From assembly GCA_900545015.1 (NCBI GenBank), contig UQXJ01000009.1, forward strand, positions 1 through 48,840: 48,840 bases of DNA, written 5' to 3'. Positions 24,928 to 34,940 of the stretch are shown in pieces (the first letter of the stretch is position 1; each line of letters begins with the position of its first letter). The translations under genes and the position numbers were made by a program. The notes beneath the pieces are model-generated. The model ran no database searches and was not told the origin of the DNA. It saw only the letters and a list, made by a program, of their open reading frames with translations. The DNA is from an uncultured Mollicutes bacterium (GTDB lineage: Bacteria; Bacillota_I; Bacilli_A; RFN20; CAG-826).

Positions 24928-27900
24928 TTATTCGAGTGGATTATCACTATTATGTGATTCACTTGGTGAGACTAAATCTTCAGTTGTAAGTGATTCCATT
25001 GATTCAAGACTTGCATCTGAAGAATCACTATCTTCATCATCTCTATCATGGATACCAACATATTGAGATTTAACTTCTTTCATCTTACCTAAGACATCAA
25101 AGTTGTCGAGAATATTCTTCTCTTCTTCTCTTGATAATAAACCTCTACCAGCTGGTATTAATTTACCAGTGATAACGTTTTCTTTTAATCCGTGTAATGG
25201 ATCTGTCTTGCCTTTAATTGCAGCATCTGTTAAGACACGTGTTGTTTCTTGGAATGATGCAGCTGATAAGAATGAATCAGTTTCAAGAGCAGCTTTTGTG
25301 ATACCAAGAACGAGTGGTTTAGCAACTGCTGGACGTTTTCCACTTAATAAAGCTTCTTTGTTTGAACGTGTGAATTCAGGGACAGAAACTCTTGTACCTG
25401 GAATTAAGTCTGTATCTCCACCATCGATGACAACGACTTTTCTAAGCATTTGTCTAACGATAACTTCAATATGCTTATCACTAATTGCGATACCTTGTAC
25501 TCTATAAACTTTTTGAACTTCTTTAATAATGTAATCTTCAACAGCGTTAATATCACTGACTTCAAGAAGTTTCTTAGGTGAAATAGCACCTTCTGTAATT
25601 TTGCCACCGTTTTTGATAACATCACCTTTTTTAACTCTAAGTCTTGCACCAAAGTTAGTTGTGTATGTTTTTTCTTCAAGATCGTTAGCAACTGTAACTA
25701 CATATGTACCATTCTTTTCTTCAATATTGACGATTGTACCAGAGATTTCACTAATTGTAGCTTCACCTTTAGGGTTTCTAGCTTCAAATAATTCTTGGAC
25801 TCTAGGTAAACCTTGAGTAATATCTTCACTTGTAGCAACACCACCAGAGTGGAATGTTCTCATGGTTAATTGGGTACCTGGTTCACCAATTGATTGAGCA
25901 GCCATAATACCAACAGCTTCACCAATACTTACAGATTTACCTGTTGCAAGGTTACGTCCATAACAGTGTTGGCAAACACCATCTTTAGTTTGACATCCGA
26001 ATAAGCTTCTGATTTCAACTTCTTTAATACCAGCAGCTACAACTGCTTTAGCATCTTTTTCTTCAATTAATGTATTTTGTGGAACGATAATTTCACCTGT
26101 TTGTGGGTTAATAATATCATGGCATGAATATCTGCCAATTAATCTTTCTTCAAGAGAAACGATAATTTGATTTTGTGCAGTATTTACGATGTCTCTAACA
26201 ATTGTACCGTGATCTGAATGACAATCTTCTTCTCTAACAATAACATCTTGTGAAACATCAACAAGTCTACGTGTTAAGTAACCTGAGTCAGCTGTTTTTA
26301 AAGCAGTATCAGCACCACCTTTTCTAGCACCGTGAGTACCAGTGAAGAATTCAGCGACGTTAAGACCTTGACGGAAACATGATTTAACAGGAAGTTCGAT
26401 AGTGTCACCTGAAGTTGAAGCCATAAGACCTCTCATACCCATAAGTTGAGCGAAGTTTGACTTTGAACCTCTAGCGCCAGAGTTCCACATAATATAAAGT
26501 GGGTTTCTGTTATCTTTAGAAAGTGTTTCTTCAACAGAATCAGCAACTTTTGAGTTGATTGCGTTCCAAACATCAACAACTTTTTGATGTCTTTCAGCAT
26601 CTGTTAAGAATCCTTTACTATAAAGTTTTTCAATCTTTGCGACTTTTTCATCGCCTTCTTCTAAATCTTTTTGTTTATCATTGATGACATAAATATCACT
26701 AATTGCGACTGTTAAGCCCATGATTGTTGAATATTTATATCCTTGGTCTTTAATTTTATCAAGAACAGCACTTGTTTTTGTTGTTCCATATCTTTGATAA
26801 ACTTCGTTAATTACACCAGTAATTTGCTTTTTACCAATAGGTTTAATAATTGGTAAATTTGCAATGTATTCAGGGATGTTTGTTCCTTTTTTAACGAAGA
26901 AGCATTCTTTATTTCCCTTTAAGTTTTCAGTACTTCCATCATTAATAAATGGGAAGTCACTTGGTAATGCGAAGTTGAAGATAACTTTACCAACAGTTGT
27001 AATTAAGTAACTGTCGTTCATTTCTTTTGTGAATGAGCTTCTCTTCATTTCTTTACCAGGAATTGCGATACGTGTATGGAGGTGGATTTTTCCCATTTCA
27101 TAACACTTTACACATTCGTTGATATCTTTGAATACTTTGCCTTCAAGTGTAGCAAAGTTTCTATATTGTTCTGCTCTTTCAAGATCTCCTGCTTTTTCGA
27201 ACTTATCTGCTTTCTTATAGAAGTCTTCTTTATTAGCTTCCATAGTTAAGTAATAGTTACCAATTAAGATATCTTGTGATGGAGTAACGATTGGTTTTCC
27301 ATCTTTTGGAGCAAGAATGTTGTTACTTGCAAGCATTAAATCAATAGCTTCTTCTTGAGCAGCTTTTGAAATTGGGACGTGAACAGCCATTTGGTCGCCA
27401 TCGAAGTCAGCGTTGAATCCTGTACAAACGAGTGGGTGAAGTCTGATAGCTCTTCCTTCAACTAAGATTGGTTGGAATGCTTGAATACCAAGTCTATGAA
27501 GTGTAGGAGCACGGTTTAATAAAACTGGGTGTTCACTAATAATCTTTTCGACTGCATCATAGACATCGCTGTCTTTAGCATCAATCTTTTTATCTGCTTG
27601 TTTATGTAATGTACATTTGCCTTCTTTAATTAAGACTGCAGCGATAAATGGTCTAAGTAAGTTGATAGCCATTTCTCTTGGTAAACCACATTGATACATT
27701 TTAAGATTAGGTCCAATAGCAATAACTGAACGGCCTGAATAGTCAACACGTTTACCGAGTAAGTTTTGTCTAAATCTACCTTGTTTACCTTTTAAAGCAG
27801 CGCTTAATGATTTTAAAGGTCTTCCGTTAGGTCCTGTAACAGGTTTACCATTTCTTCTACCATTATCGATTAAAGCATCAACTGCTTCTTGAAGCATTCT

Positions 27901-28932
27901 CTTTTCGTTCATTAAGATAACGTAAGGAGCGTTCATATCGATAAGTTTCTTTAAACGGTTATTACGAGTAATAATTCTACGGTATAAATCATTTAAATCT
28001 GAAGTAGCAAATCTACCACCATCAAGTTGTAACATTGGTCTTAAATCTGGTGGTATAACTGGTAATGCATCAAGAATCATCCATTCTGGTTTGTTGTTTG
28101 ATTTTCTAAATGCATCTAAGACTTCAAGTCTCTTAATTAATTTTTGTAATTTTTGACCTGATGCGCCTTTAATTTCTTTATTTACTTTATTAAATTCACC
28201 TTCAACAACTACTTTTTCACCATTTTCATTAATAGTTTCATAATCGTTGATTTGAACTTCTTTTAAAAGTCTCTTAATTGCTTCTGCACCTTCGCCGAAT
28301 TCAGCGCCAGTGTGATCGCTAATAAAGTTAGCTGAAGCAAAGAAATCGAATGGATCATTTGGATTTGTTAATCTTTCTAATAATTCGACAACTTTAGTGT
28401 GATCAAAACTATTTTTATCTAATCCTTCATCAATTTCTTTTAAAGCATTAATAAATGTTTCTCTACCTGCTCTATCATCTAAGAATTGTTTGTAATATAA
28501 GGATTTACATGTTCCTGGATTCAAACAGATATGTGCACTGAAGTAAATTACTTCTTCTAATGCTTTTGGGGAAACATCAAGAACGAGACCCATTCTTGAT
28601 GGAATTCCTTTTAAATACCAAATATGTGAACATGGTGAAGCAAGTTCAATGTGGCCCATTCTTTCTCTTCTAACTTCTTTAGAAATGACTTCAACGCCAC
28701 ATTTTTCACAGACGACACCTGCATATCTTATTTTCTTATATTTGCCACAGTGACATTCATAGTCTTTACTAGGTCCAAATATTTTTTCACAGAATAAGCC
28801 ATCCATTTCAGGTTTTTGGCTTCTGTAGTTAATAGTTTCTGGCTTTGTAACTTCACCATGAGACCATTCTCTAATTTTTTCAGGGGATGCTAATCCAACT
28901 TTAATACTAGCTAATTTTTCAACATCAAACAT
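24928..28932 (-). CDS. rpoC: DNA-directed RNA polymerase subunit beta'
   Basis: Catalytic subunit of RNA polymerase, 1334 residues. The N-terminal zinc site has CHCGKYKK and CEKCGVEV. The catalytic magnesium loop is NADFDGDQMAVH, and the second zinc site includes DCHSDHGT, CQTKDGVCQHC. The trigger-loop region is represented by IGEPGTQLTMRTFHSGG. The C-terminus ends in a Ser/Asp/Glu-rich tail of about 40 residues. GGAGG precedes the ATG and rpoB ends 13 bases upstream. A strong terminator follows. Confidence 0.98.
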   Translation of the reverse strand: MFDVEKLASIKVGLASPEKIREWSHGEVTKPETINYRSQKPEMDGLFCEKIFGPSKDYECHCGKYKKIRYAGVVCEKCGVEVISKEVRRERMGHIELASPCSHIWYLKGIPSRMGLVLDVSPKALEEVIYFSAHICLNPGTCKSLYYKQFLDDRAGRETFINALKEIDEGLDKNSFDHTKVVELLERLTNPNDPFDFFASANFISDHTGAEFGEGAEAIKRLLKEVQINDYETINENGEKVVVEGEFNKVNKEIKGASGQKLQKLIKRLEVLDAFRKSNNKPEWMILDALPVIPPDLRPMLQLDGGRFATSDLNDLYRRIITRNNRLKKLIDMNAPYVILMNEKRMLQEAVDALIDNGRRNGKPVTGPNGRPLKSLSAALKGKQGRFRQNLLGKRVDYSGRSVIAIGPNLKMYQCGLPREMAINLLRPFIAAVLIKEGKCTLHKQADKKIDAKDSDVYDAVEKIISEHPVLLNRAPTLHRLGIQAFQPILVEGRAIRLHPLVCTGFNADFDGDQMAVHVPISKAAQEEAIDLMLASNNILAPKDGKPIVTPSQDILIGNYYLTMEANKEDFYKKADKFEKAGDLERAEQYRNFATLEGKVFKDINECVKCYEMGKIHLHTRIAIPGKEMKRSSFTKEMNDSYLITTVGKVIFNFALPSDFPFINDGSTENLKGNKECFFVKKGTNIPEYIANLPIIKPIGKKQITGVINEVYQRYGTTKTSAVLDKIKDQGYKYSTIMGLTVAISDIYVINDKQKDLEEGDEKVAKIEKLYSKGFLTDAERHQKVVDVWNAINSKVADSVEETLSKDNRNPLYIMWNSGARGSKSNFAQLMGMRGLMASTSGDTIELPVKSCFRQGLNVAEFFTGTHGARKGGADTALKTADSGYLTRRLVDVSQDVIVREEDCHSDHGTIVRDIVNTAQNQIIVSLEERLIGRYSCHDIINPQTGEIIVPQNTLIEEKDAKAVVAAGIKEVEIRSLFGCQTKDGVCQHCYGRNLATGKSVSIGEAVGIMAAQSIGEPGTQLTMRTFHSGGVATSEDITQGLPRVQELFEARNPKGEATISEISGTIVNIEEKNGTYVVTVANDLEEKTYTTNFGARLRVKKGDVIKNGGKITEGAISPKKLLEVSDINAVEDYIIKEVQKVYRVQGIAISDKHIEVIVRQMLRKVVVIDGGDTDLIPGTRVSVPEFTRSNKEALLSGKRPAVAKPLVLGITKAALETDSFLSAASFQETTRVLTDAAIKGKTDPLHGLKENVITGKLIPAGRGLLSREEEKNILDNFDVLGKMKEVKSQYVGIHDRDDEDSDSSDASLESMESLTTEDLVSPSESHNSDNPLE

Positions 28933-28945
28933 GTCTTATTCCTCC

Positions 28946-31900
28946 TTAATTGAATAACTCATCATCAAAGTCTGATTGTGCGAATGTTTGTTCTTCACTT
29001 TCAGCTTGGCTATTTGCTGTTGATGAATTTTCGTTACCCATATTTCTAATAGATCTCATTGAACGTTGTTCTTCTTGTTGAGTTTGTCTAGCAAGACTAT
29101 CCATATCAATGACTTTTCCATCTTTACCAAATAATTCAACATCCATACCTAAGCCCATAAGTTCTTTAGTTAAAACTTTAAATGCTTCTGGAATTGATGG
29201 TTTTGGTAATGGTTCGCCTTTAATAATTGATTCATAAGTCTTTCTTCTACCAACTCTATCGTCAGATTTAATAGTAATCATTTCTTGGAGGATGTTTGCA
29301 GCACCATAAGCTTCAAGAGCCCAAACTTCCATTTCACCAAATCTTTGACCACCGTTTTGTGCTTTACCACCTAAAGGTTGTTGTGTAACCATTGAGTAAG
29401 GTCCTGTAGCACGTGCGTGTAACTTATCGTCAACCATGTGGACAAGTTTAATCATATACATGACACCGACGTTAATTCTTTCATCGAATTTTTCACCAGT
29501 TCTACCATCATATAATGTATATTTACCATCTTCTGGCATCTTAGCTTCTTTCATCATTTCCATGATTTCATCGTTGCTAATACCATCGAAAACTGGAGTT
29601 GCAATCTTTAATCCGCCAAGAGCTTTACAAGCCATACCTAAGTGGACTTCAAGAATTTGTCCGATGTTCATACGTGATGGAACACCTTGTGGGTTAAGTA
29701 AAATGTCAACTGGAGTACCATCTGGAAGGAATGGCATATCTTCTACTGGAACAATACGTGAGATAACACCTTTGTTACCATGACGTCCAGACATCTTATC
29801 ACCTTCAGAAATTTTACGTTTTTGAGCAATATAAACTCTGACTTTCTTATTTACACCTGGAGCTAATTCATCACCATTTTCTCTTGTAAATACTTTTACA
29901 TCGAGAATAGTACCAGCTCCACCGTGTGGAACACGTAATGAAGTATCTTTTGTGTCTTTTGATTTATCACCAAAGATAGCATCTAATAATTTTTGATCTG
30001 GTGAAGGTTCACTAGCACCTTTTGGTGTAACTTTACCGACTAAGATATCGCCTTCCTTAACATCTGTACCTGGATAGACAATACCATTTTCATCTAAGTG
30101 AGCTTTTGCTTCAATTCCTGCATTCGGAACATCAGGAGTAATTGATTCTTCACCGTTTTTTGTATCTCTACATTCAACTTCATATGATTCAATATGAATT
30201 GTTGTGTAAACATCATCTTTAACAAGTCTTTCACTCATGATGACAGCATCTTCATAGTTAAGACCTTCCCAAGTCATAAATGCAACAACAACGTTTTGAC
30301 CTAATGCAAGATCACCGTTTTCCATTGAAGGACCATCAGCAATGATTTGACCTTTTTTAATCTTATCACCAACTTTTACGATACTTCTTTGGTTGATACA
30401 TGTACCTTGGTTACTTCTTGTATATTTTTGTAAGCGATATGTTCTTTCGCCTTCTTTTTCTTGAACTTTAATGATTGCAGAATCACTGTAAGTACAAACG
30501 CCATCTTCGCAAGCGTTAACTGCTAAACCACAGTCATGAGCAATTGTGTGTTCAAGACCTGTACCGACATATGGTGCGTGTGGTCTTAATAAAGGTAAAG
30601 CTTGACGTTGCATGTTAGCACCCATAAGAGCACGAGTGTTATCATCGTTTTCAAGGAATGGAATACATGCAGCAGCAATAGAAACAATTTGCATTGGTGA
30701 TTCATCGATATAATCAACGTCACTTCTATTAGCTAAGATGTTTTTACCATTAAATCTTGCAACGACTTTCTTATCATCAACTAATTTGTGATTGACGATA
30801 TCATCACGTGTTGCTTGAGCGATAACATGGTTGTTTTCTTCATCAGCTGATAAATAAACAGTTTTTTCTAAGATATCACCTGTTTCTTTATCAACAAGTC
30901 TATATGGAGTTTCAATAAATCCATATTGGTTAATTTTTGCATATGTAGCAAGGTTATTAATTAAACCAATGTTTTGACCTTCAGGTGTTTCAATAGGACA
31001 GATTCTACCATAGTGAGTAAAGTGAACATCTCTGACTTCCATACTTGCTCTATCTCTAGTTAATCCGCCAGGACCTAAAGCACTGATTCTTCTCTTATTA
31101 GCAAGTTCAGCAAGTGGGTTAGTTTGATCCATGAATGCTGATAATTGAGAACTTGCAAAGAATTCTCTAATTGCACTAGCAAGAGGTCTAATATTAATTA
31201 ATGATTTTGGAGTTAATTCTTTTGTTTCTCCAGTAGTTAAAGACATCTTTTGTGTAATGTTTTTAGCCATCTTTGTTAAGCCCATTCTAAATTGGTTTTG
31301 TAAAAGTTCGCCAACACATCTTACACGTCTATTTGATAAGTGATCGATATCATCGACACTTCCAAATCCGTCCATTAAGTTCATAAAGTAGCTGAATACA
31401 GCAATCATATCGCTGATAGTTACTCTAGTAACTGAAAGATTTAAATCTGTACCAATAATATTTGATACGAATTCTTTCTTTTCATTTGTATAAACTTTAA
31501 CAATATTGACTGATCCAAATTCGTCAAGTCTATTGTTAATCTTTAAATCGAATCTATGAGCACCATTTTCAAAGAATTCTTCATCTTGAAGTGCATCAAC
31601 CATTTCTTTAGTTAAAAGTGTACCTTTAGTATATTTAATTTCACCATCAGCACTAACTAAATTTTCAGCTAATACTCTTCCTGGAAGTCTATTATAAACA
31701 CCTAATTTCTTAGCATATTTAAATCTTCCAGCTCTTCCTAAATCGTATCTCTTTGCATCAAAGAATTTTTGAATAAGGAAGTTATGAACGCCATCTTCAG
31801 TTAATGGTTCACCTGGTTTTAATTTTTTGAAGATTTCTTTTAAAGCGCGTAAAGAACCTTTAATATCTGCATCTTTAGCAAGTGTTTGTTTTAAAGTTTC

Positions 31901-32545
31901 TCTATCACCAAATAATTGAATAATATCTTCATCGTTTTCAATGCCTAAAGCCTTTAAAAGAACTGTTGCAGGCATTTTTCTTTGTCTATCGATTCTGACC
32001 CATAAGAATCCTTTGACATCACTTTCAAATTCAAGCCATGTACCTCTTGATGGGATTAAATCAGCATTATATAAGTATTTACCAAACTTATTATCAAAGG
32101 TCTTTGATAAATAAGCACCTGGTGATCTAACAATTTGGCTAACGATAACTCTTTCAGCACCATTAACGATAAATGTGCCGCTGTCTGTCATTAATGGAAT
32201 TTCACCCATAAAGACATCTGAATCAACGAATTCGCCTGTTTGTTTATCAAGTAATCTTAAGTTAACAGTTAAAGGTGCACTATAAGTTAAATCTCTATCT
32301 TTGCATTCAAGATAATTGTGTTTAGGTGCATCAAATCTGAAAGAATTGTAAACAATTGACATTGTTTGAGCAAAGTTATCAATTGGAAATACATCTTTAA
32401 AGACTTCATCAATACCTGTTTTTAAGAAACTCTTATAAGATTCAGTTTGAATTTCGACTAAATATGGTAATTCGAGAGTTCCGCTGATCTTAGAAAAATT
32501 AATACGATCGTTGTTGATTTTTGGATAATCTTTGTAAGATTTCAT
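28946..32545 (-). CDS. rpoB: DNA-directed RNA polymerase subunit beta
   Basis: Core RNA polymerase subunit, 1199 residues, with a typical start (DRINFSKISGTLELPYLVEI), the rifampicin-pocket region around residues 465-490, and the C-terminal GGKAQNGGQRFGEMEVWALE. In the rifampicin pocket, the residues matching E. coli Gln513 and His526 are Ala470 and Asn483 (SQLSAFMD, ELANKRRISALG). Asn at this position is known from naturally rifampicin-resistant mollicutes. AAGGAG lies before the ATG, and the methyltransferase gene ends 14 bases upstream. Confidence 0.98.
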   Translation of the reverse strand: MKSYKDYPKINNDRINFSKISGTLELPYLVEIQTESYKSFLKTGIDEVFKDVFPIDNFAQTMSIVYNSFRFDAPKHNYLECKDRDLTYSAPLTVNLRLLDKQTGEFVDSDVFMGEIPLMTDSGTFIVNGAERVIVSQIVRSPGAYLSKTFDNKFGKYLYNADLIPSRGTWLEFESDVKGFLWVRIDRQRKMPATVLLKALGIENDEDIIQLFGDRETLKQTLAKDADIKGSLRALKEIFKKLKPGEPLTEDGVHNFLIQKFFDAKRYDLGRAGRFKYAKKLGVYNRLPGRVLAENLVSADGEIKYTKGTLLTKEMVDALQDEEFFENGAHRFDLKINNRLDEFGSVNIVKVYTNEKKEFVSNIIGTDLNLSVTRVTISDMIAVFSYFMNLMDGFGSVDDIDHLSNRRVRCVGELLQNQFRMGLTKMAKNITQKMSLTTGETKELTPKSLINIRPLASAIREFFASSQLSAFMDQTNPLAELANKRRISALGPGGLTRDRASMEVRDVHFTHYGRICPIETPEGQNIGLINNLATYAKINQYGFIETPYRLVDKETGDILEKTVYLSADEENNHVIAQATRDDIVNHKLVDDKKVVARFNGKNILANRSDVDYIDESPMQIVSIAAACIPFLENDDNTRALMGANMQRQALPLLRPHAPYVGTGLEHTIAHDCGLAVNACEDGVCTYSDSAIIKVQEKEGERTYRLQKYTRSNQGTCINQRSIVKVGDKIKKGQIIADGPSMENGDLALGQNVVVAFMTWEGLNYEDAVIMSERLVKDDVYTTIHIESYEVECRDTKNGEESITPDVPNAGIEAKAHLDENGIVYPGTDVKEGDILVGKVTPKGASEPSPDQKLLDAIFGDKSKDTKDTSLRVPHGGAGTILDVKVFTRENGDELAPGVNKKVRVYIAQKRKISEGDKMSGRHGNKGVISRIVPVEDMPFLPDGTPVDILLNPQGVPSRMNIGQILEVHLGMACKALGGLKIATPVFDGISNDEIMEMMKEAKMPEDGKYTLYDGRTGEKFDERINVGVMYMIKLVHMVDDKLHARATGPYSMVTQQPLGGKAQNGGQRFGEMEVWALEAYGAANILQEMITIKSDDRVGRRKTYESIIKGEPLPKPSIPEAFKVLTKELMGLGMDVELFGKDGKVIDMDSLARQTQQEEQRSMRSIRNMGNENSSTANSQAESEEQTFAQSDFDDELFN

Positions 32546-32559
32546 TTTTCTACTTCTCC

Positions 32560-33153
32560 TTAATAATCACATTCGATTACAAGATATCCTTTTTCCTTAT
32601 ATATAATGCTTGTGTCACTAAACAAGGAAGAAAGATACTTCATGTGGGACAAACCGCCTTTATCTTTTCGAATGACAAGATAAAACTTACCTGATTTATT
32701 TAAGTGTTTTTTAGTTTCAGAATATATTTCAAATATTTTTTCTTTTCCAACAGAAATTGGTGGATTAAACAAAATAAAATCATATGTCCCAGGAATATTT
32801 GAGTAGCTGTCACTTATATAGCATTTACCATCCAAATCGTAATACTTTAAGTTTCTACTAGTTAGTTCTACACATTTTGGATTAACGTCTGAAAAATCAA
32901 CATTAATTTTGTCTCCATAAACGAGTTTCAAACTTATGCCGATTGTTCCATAACCACATCCAAGGTCGAGAACATTACCAACTAAATTTTGATTGATAAG
33001 AGAATTCACAAATATCAACGAACCTCTATCAACCTCTTTATTTGAGAAGACACCACTATCACTAATTAAATTAATTTCCTTGCCTAAAACATTAAATTTT
33101 ATATTTCTAATGTGTTCTTTAAGCGTTGGATCGTATGTGAAATAATGGCTCAT
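32560..33153 (-). CDS. YbxB/RsmC-like class I SAM methyltransferase
   Basis: Small methyltransferase of 197 residues related to RsmC, the 16S rRNA G1207 enzyme. The SAM-binding motif I is VLDLGCGYGTIG, and the catalytic motif reads FILFNPPISVG, matching the NPPF/Y motif of N2-guanine methyltransferases. It occupies the place of ybxB between rplL and rpoB in Bacillus, which supports orthology. A terminator-like hairpin separates it from rplL, so expression may be partly attenuated. The exact rRNA target is inferred from the family. Confidence 0.88.
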   Translation of the reverse strand: MSHYFTYDPTLKEHIRNIKFNVLGKEINLISDSGVFSNKEVDRGSLIFVNSLINQNLVGNVLDLGCGYGTIGISLKLVYGDKINVDFSDVNPKCVELTSRNLKYYDLDGKCYISDSYSNIPGTYDFILFNPPISVGKEKIFEIYSETKKHLNKSGKFYLVIRKDKGGLSHMKYLSSLFSDTSIIYKEKGYLVIECDY

Positions 33154-33174
33154 TTTATCTTCCCGTAAATAGGC

Positions 33175-33206
33175 AAAAACCTGCCCTCAAAAAATATGAA
33201 GGCAGG
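33175..33206 (-). terminator. Intrinsic terminator/attenuator between rplL and ybxB-rpoB
   Basis: On the minus strand CCTGCC pairs with GGCAGG (extended by TTCA/TGAG with mismatch) and is followed by TTTTT. Almost no room remains for a new promoter before ybxB, so it probably attenuates rather than stops read-through. Confidence 0.7.
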
Positions 33207-33228
33207 CTAGTATTAATTAAGTTTAAAA

Positions 33229-33600
33229 TTACTTAACTTCAACTTGAGCACCAGTAGCTTCTAATGCTTTCTTGTGTTCTTCTGCTTCAACTGGTGAAAT
33301 GTGTTCTTTAACAACACTTGGAGCTGCATCGACTAATTTCTTTGCATCCATTAATCCTAAACCTGTGATAGCTTGGATAGCTTTGATACATGCAACTTTA
33401 TTAGCACCACATGCTTTTAATGTTAATGTAACTTCAGCTGGTCCTTTCTTTTCTTCTTCTTCAGCAACTGGACCTGCAGCGACTGGAGCAGCAGCTGTAA
33501 CACCGAATTCTGCTTCGATTGCTTTAACTAAATCATTTAATTCAACAACTGTCATTTCTTTAACAGCAGCGATAATTTCTTCATTTGTAAGTTTTGCCAT
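33229..33600 (-). CDS. rplL: 50S ribosomal protein L7/L12
   Basis: Stalk protein that recruits translation GTPases, 123 residues. It has the N-terminal dimerisation region, an Ala/Glu-rich hinge (AAPVAAGPVAEEEEKK) and the C-terminal factor-binding domain with IKAIQAITGLGLMDAKKLVD. GGAGG precedes the ATG, and rplJ ends 28 bases upstream. The 4:1 or 6:1 complex with L10 is the repressor of this gene pair through the leader at 34140-34225. Confidence 0.98.
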   Translation of the reverse strand: MAKLTNEEIIAAVKEMTVVELNDLVKAIEAEFGVTAAAPVAAGPVAEEEEKKGPAEVTLTLKACGANKVACIKAIQAITGLGLMDAKKLVDAAPSVVKEHISPVEAEEHKKALEATGAQVEVK

Positions 33601-33628
33601 TTTTAATATCCTCCGTAATTAGCAATTT

Positions 33629-34117
33629 TTATTTCTTTTCGCTTACTTGAGATAAACTGTAAGCTAAGTTTCTCATAGGTGCTTGTAATACGCTTAATAA
33701 CATTGATACAAGTCCTTCTTTTGATGGTAAATTTGCGATTTGTTTGACATAGTCAGCATCACTAACTTTTCCATCGATGATTCCACCTTTAATAGTGAAA
33801 GCTTCGTTTTTCTTTGCAAATTTTGCGACTGCCTTTAATGAACCATTTGTATAATCATTGAAGAATAAGTACATATTTGGTCCAGTTAAGAATTGGTCGA
33901 AATCACTGTGATTGAGATTATCGATAGCTCTTGTAACTAAACTGTTTTTGTAAACGTTAGCTTTAGCATCTTTTTCTCTTAAAGTTCTTCTTAATGTTGT
34001 GATTTCATCAACTGATAATCCACGATATTCGCAAACTACAACAGCTTTTGAATTCTTCACTAAGTCTGTAACTTCAGCAACCACAGATTCTTTTTGCTTT
34101 AAGACTTCTTGATTCAT
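33629..34117 (-). CDS. rplJ: 50S ribosomal protein L10
   Basis: Base of the ribosomal stalk, 162 residues. It carries VVCEYRGLSVDEITTLRRTL and KVYKNSL-like NVYKNSLVTRAID, then the C-terminal helix that binds L7/L12 dimers. GGAGGT precedes the ATG. The upstream leader folds as an L10 leader, so autogenous translational control is expected. Confidence 0.97.
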   Translation of the reverse strand: MNQEVLKQKESVVAEVTDLVKNSKAVVVCEYRGLSVDEITTLRRTLREKDAKANVYKNSLVTRAIDNLNHSDFDQFLTGPNMYLFFNDYTNGSLKAVAKFAKKNEAFTIKGGIIDGKVSDADYVKQIANLPSKEGLVSMLLSVLQAPMRNLAYSLSQVSEKK

Positions 34118-34139
34118 TCTCTACCTCCATATATTTTGA

Positions 34140-34225
34140 GGCTAAATATACGTTGAGATTTTATCTATACAACCTCGGTAACATAATTAAGATTTTATTC
34201 CGTTACGGTCTTAGGTATATTTGCC
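34140..34225 (-). ncRNA. L10 leader (autoregulatory mRNA element)
   Basis: Read on the minus strand, an outer helix is formed by GGCAAATATAC (34215-34225) and GTATATTTAGCC (34140-34151). Inside, ACCT pairs with AGGT, an asymmetric AAGACC/CG loop follows, then GTAAC pairs with GTTAC. The CCTAAGACCG and CCGAGGT segments match the known L10 leader, where the L10-L12 complex binds. It sits between rplA and rplJ, the expected place. Confidence 0.8.
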
Positions 34226-34248
34226 TACTAAACTATTTTAAATTGTTA

Positions 34249-34923
34249 TTAGAATTGTACTTTAATGGATGGACCCATTGTTGTGTTAACTGAACAGCTA
34301 AGTACGTAATTTCCTTTAACAGCAGCTGGTCTTACTTTTAAGATTTGGTTAATAAGTGTATTAACGTTTTGTTCTAACTTTTCAGTTTCGAATGATACTT
34401 TACCAACAGCGACATTAACGTTTCCATCTCTATCAGCTCTGTATTCAACTTTACCAGCTTTTAATTCTTTGACCATTTTAGCAATGTCTGGTCCGACTGT
34501 ACCTGTCTTTGGGTTTGGCATTAATCCTTTGGGACCTAAAACTCTACCATTTTTACCAATTTCGCCCATCATTTCAGGTGTTGCACACATAACATCGAAA
34601 TCAAACCATTTTTCAGTAACAATTTTAGCAAGTAATTCTTTACCACCAGCATAATCTGCACCAGCAGCTTTTGCTTCTTCAACCTTACCAGTAATTGCAA
34701 CGACTCTAACATTTTTACCTGTTCCAGCTGGAAGAATAACTGTGCCTCTAACTTGTTGATCAGCTTTCTTTGTATCAATATTTAATCTAATTGCTACTCC
34801 GACAGTTGAATCGAATTTTGTTGTGCTTGTTTTCTTGAGAAGTTCACATGCTTCGTGAACTGTGTAAACTTTTGAAGCATCAATTAATTTTAAAGCTGCT
34901 TCATATTTCTTTCCGTGTTTCAT
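34249..34923 (-). CDS. rplA: 50S ribosomal protein L1
   Basis: L1-stalk protein of the large subunit, 224 residues. Family stretches are MKHGKKYEAALKLID, GKNVRVVAITGK, GRVLGPKGLMPNPKTGTV and YRADRDGNVNVAVGK. GGAGG precedes the ATG, and rplK ends 17 bases upstream. L1 usually represses the rplKA mRNA, and a candidate site lies in the leader at 35376-35406. Confidence 0.98.
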   Translation of the reverse strand: MKHGKKYEAALKLIDASKVYTVHEACELLKKTSTTKFDSTVGVAIRLNIDTKKADQQVRGTVILPAGTGKNVRVVAITGKVEEAKAAGADYAGGKELLAKIVTEKWFDFDVMCATPEMMGEIGKNGRVLGPKGLMPNPKTGTVGPDIAKMVKELKAGKVEYRADRDGNVNVAVGKVSFETEKLEQNVNTLINQILKVRPAAVKGNYVLSCSVNTTMGPSIKVQF

Positions 34924-34940
34924 TATTTAGTAGCCTCCAA

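Noticed and set aside
25103..25816. Plus- and minus-strand open frames inside rpoC
   Set aside because: They overlap a complete rpoC gene in other frames and show no coding pattern.
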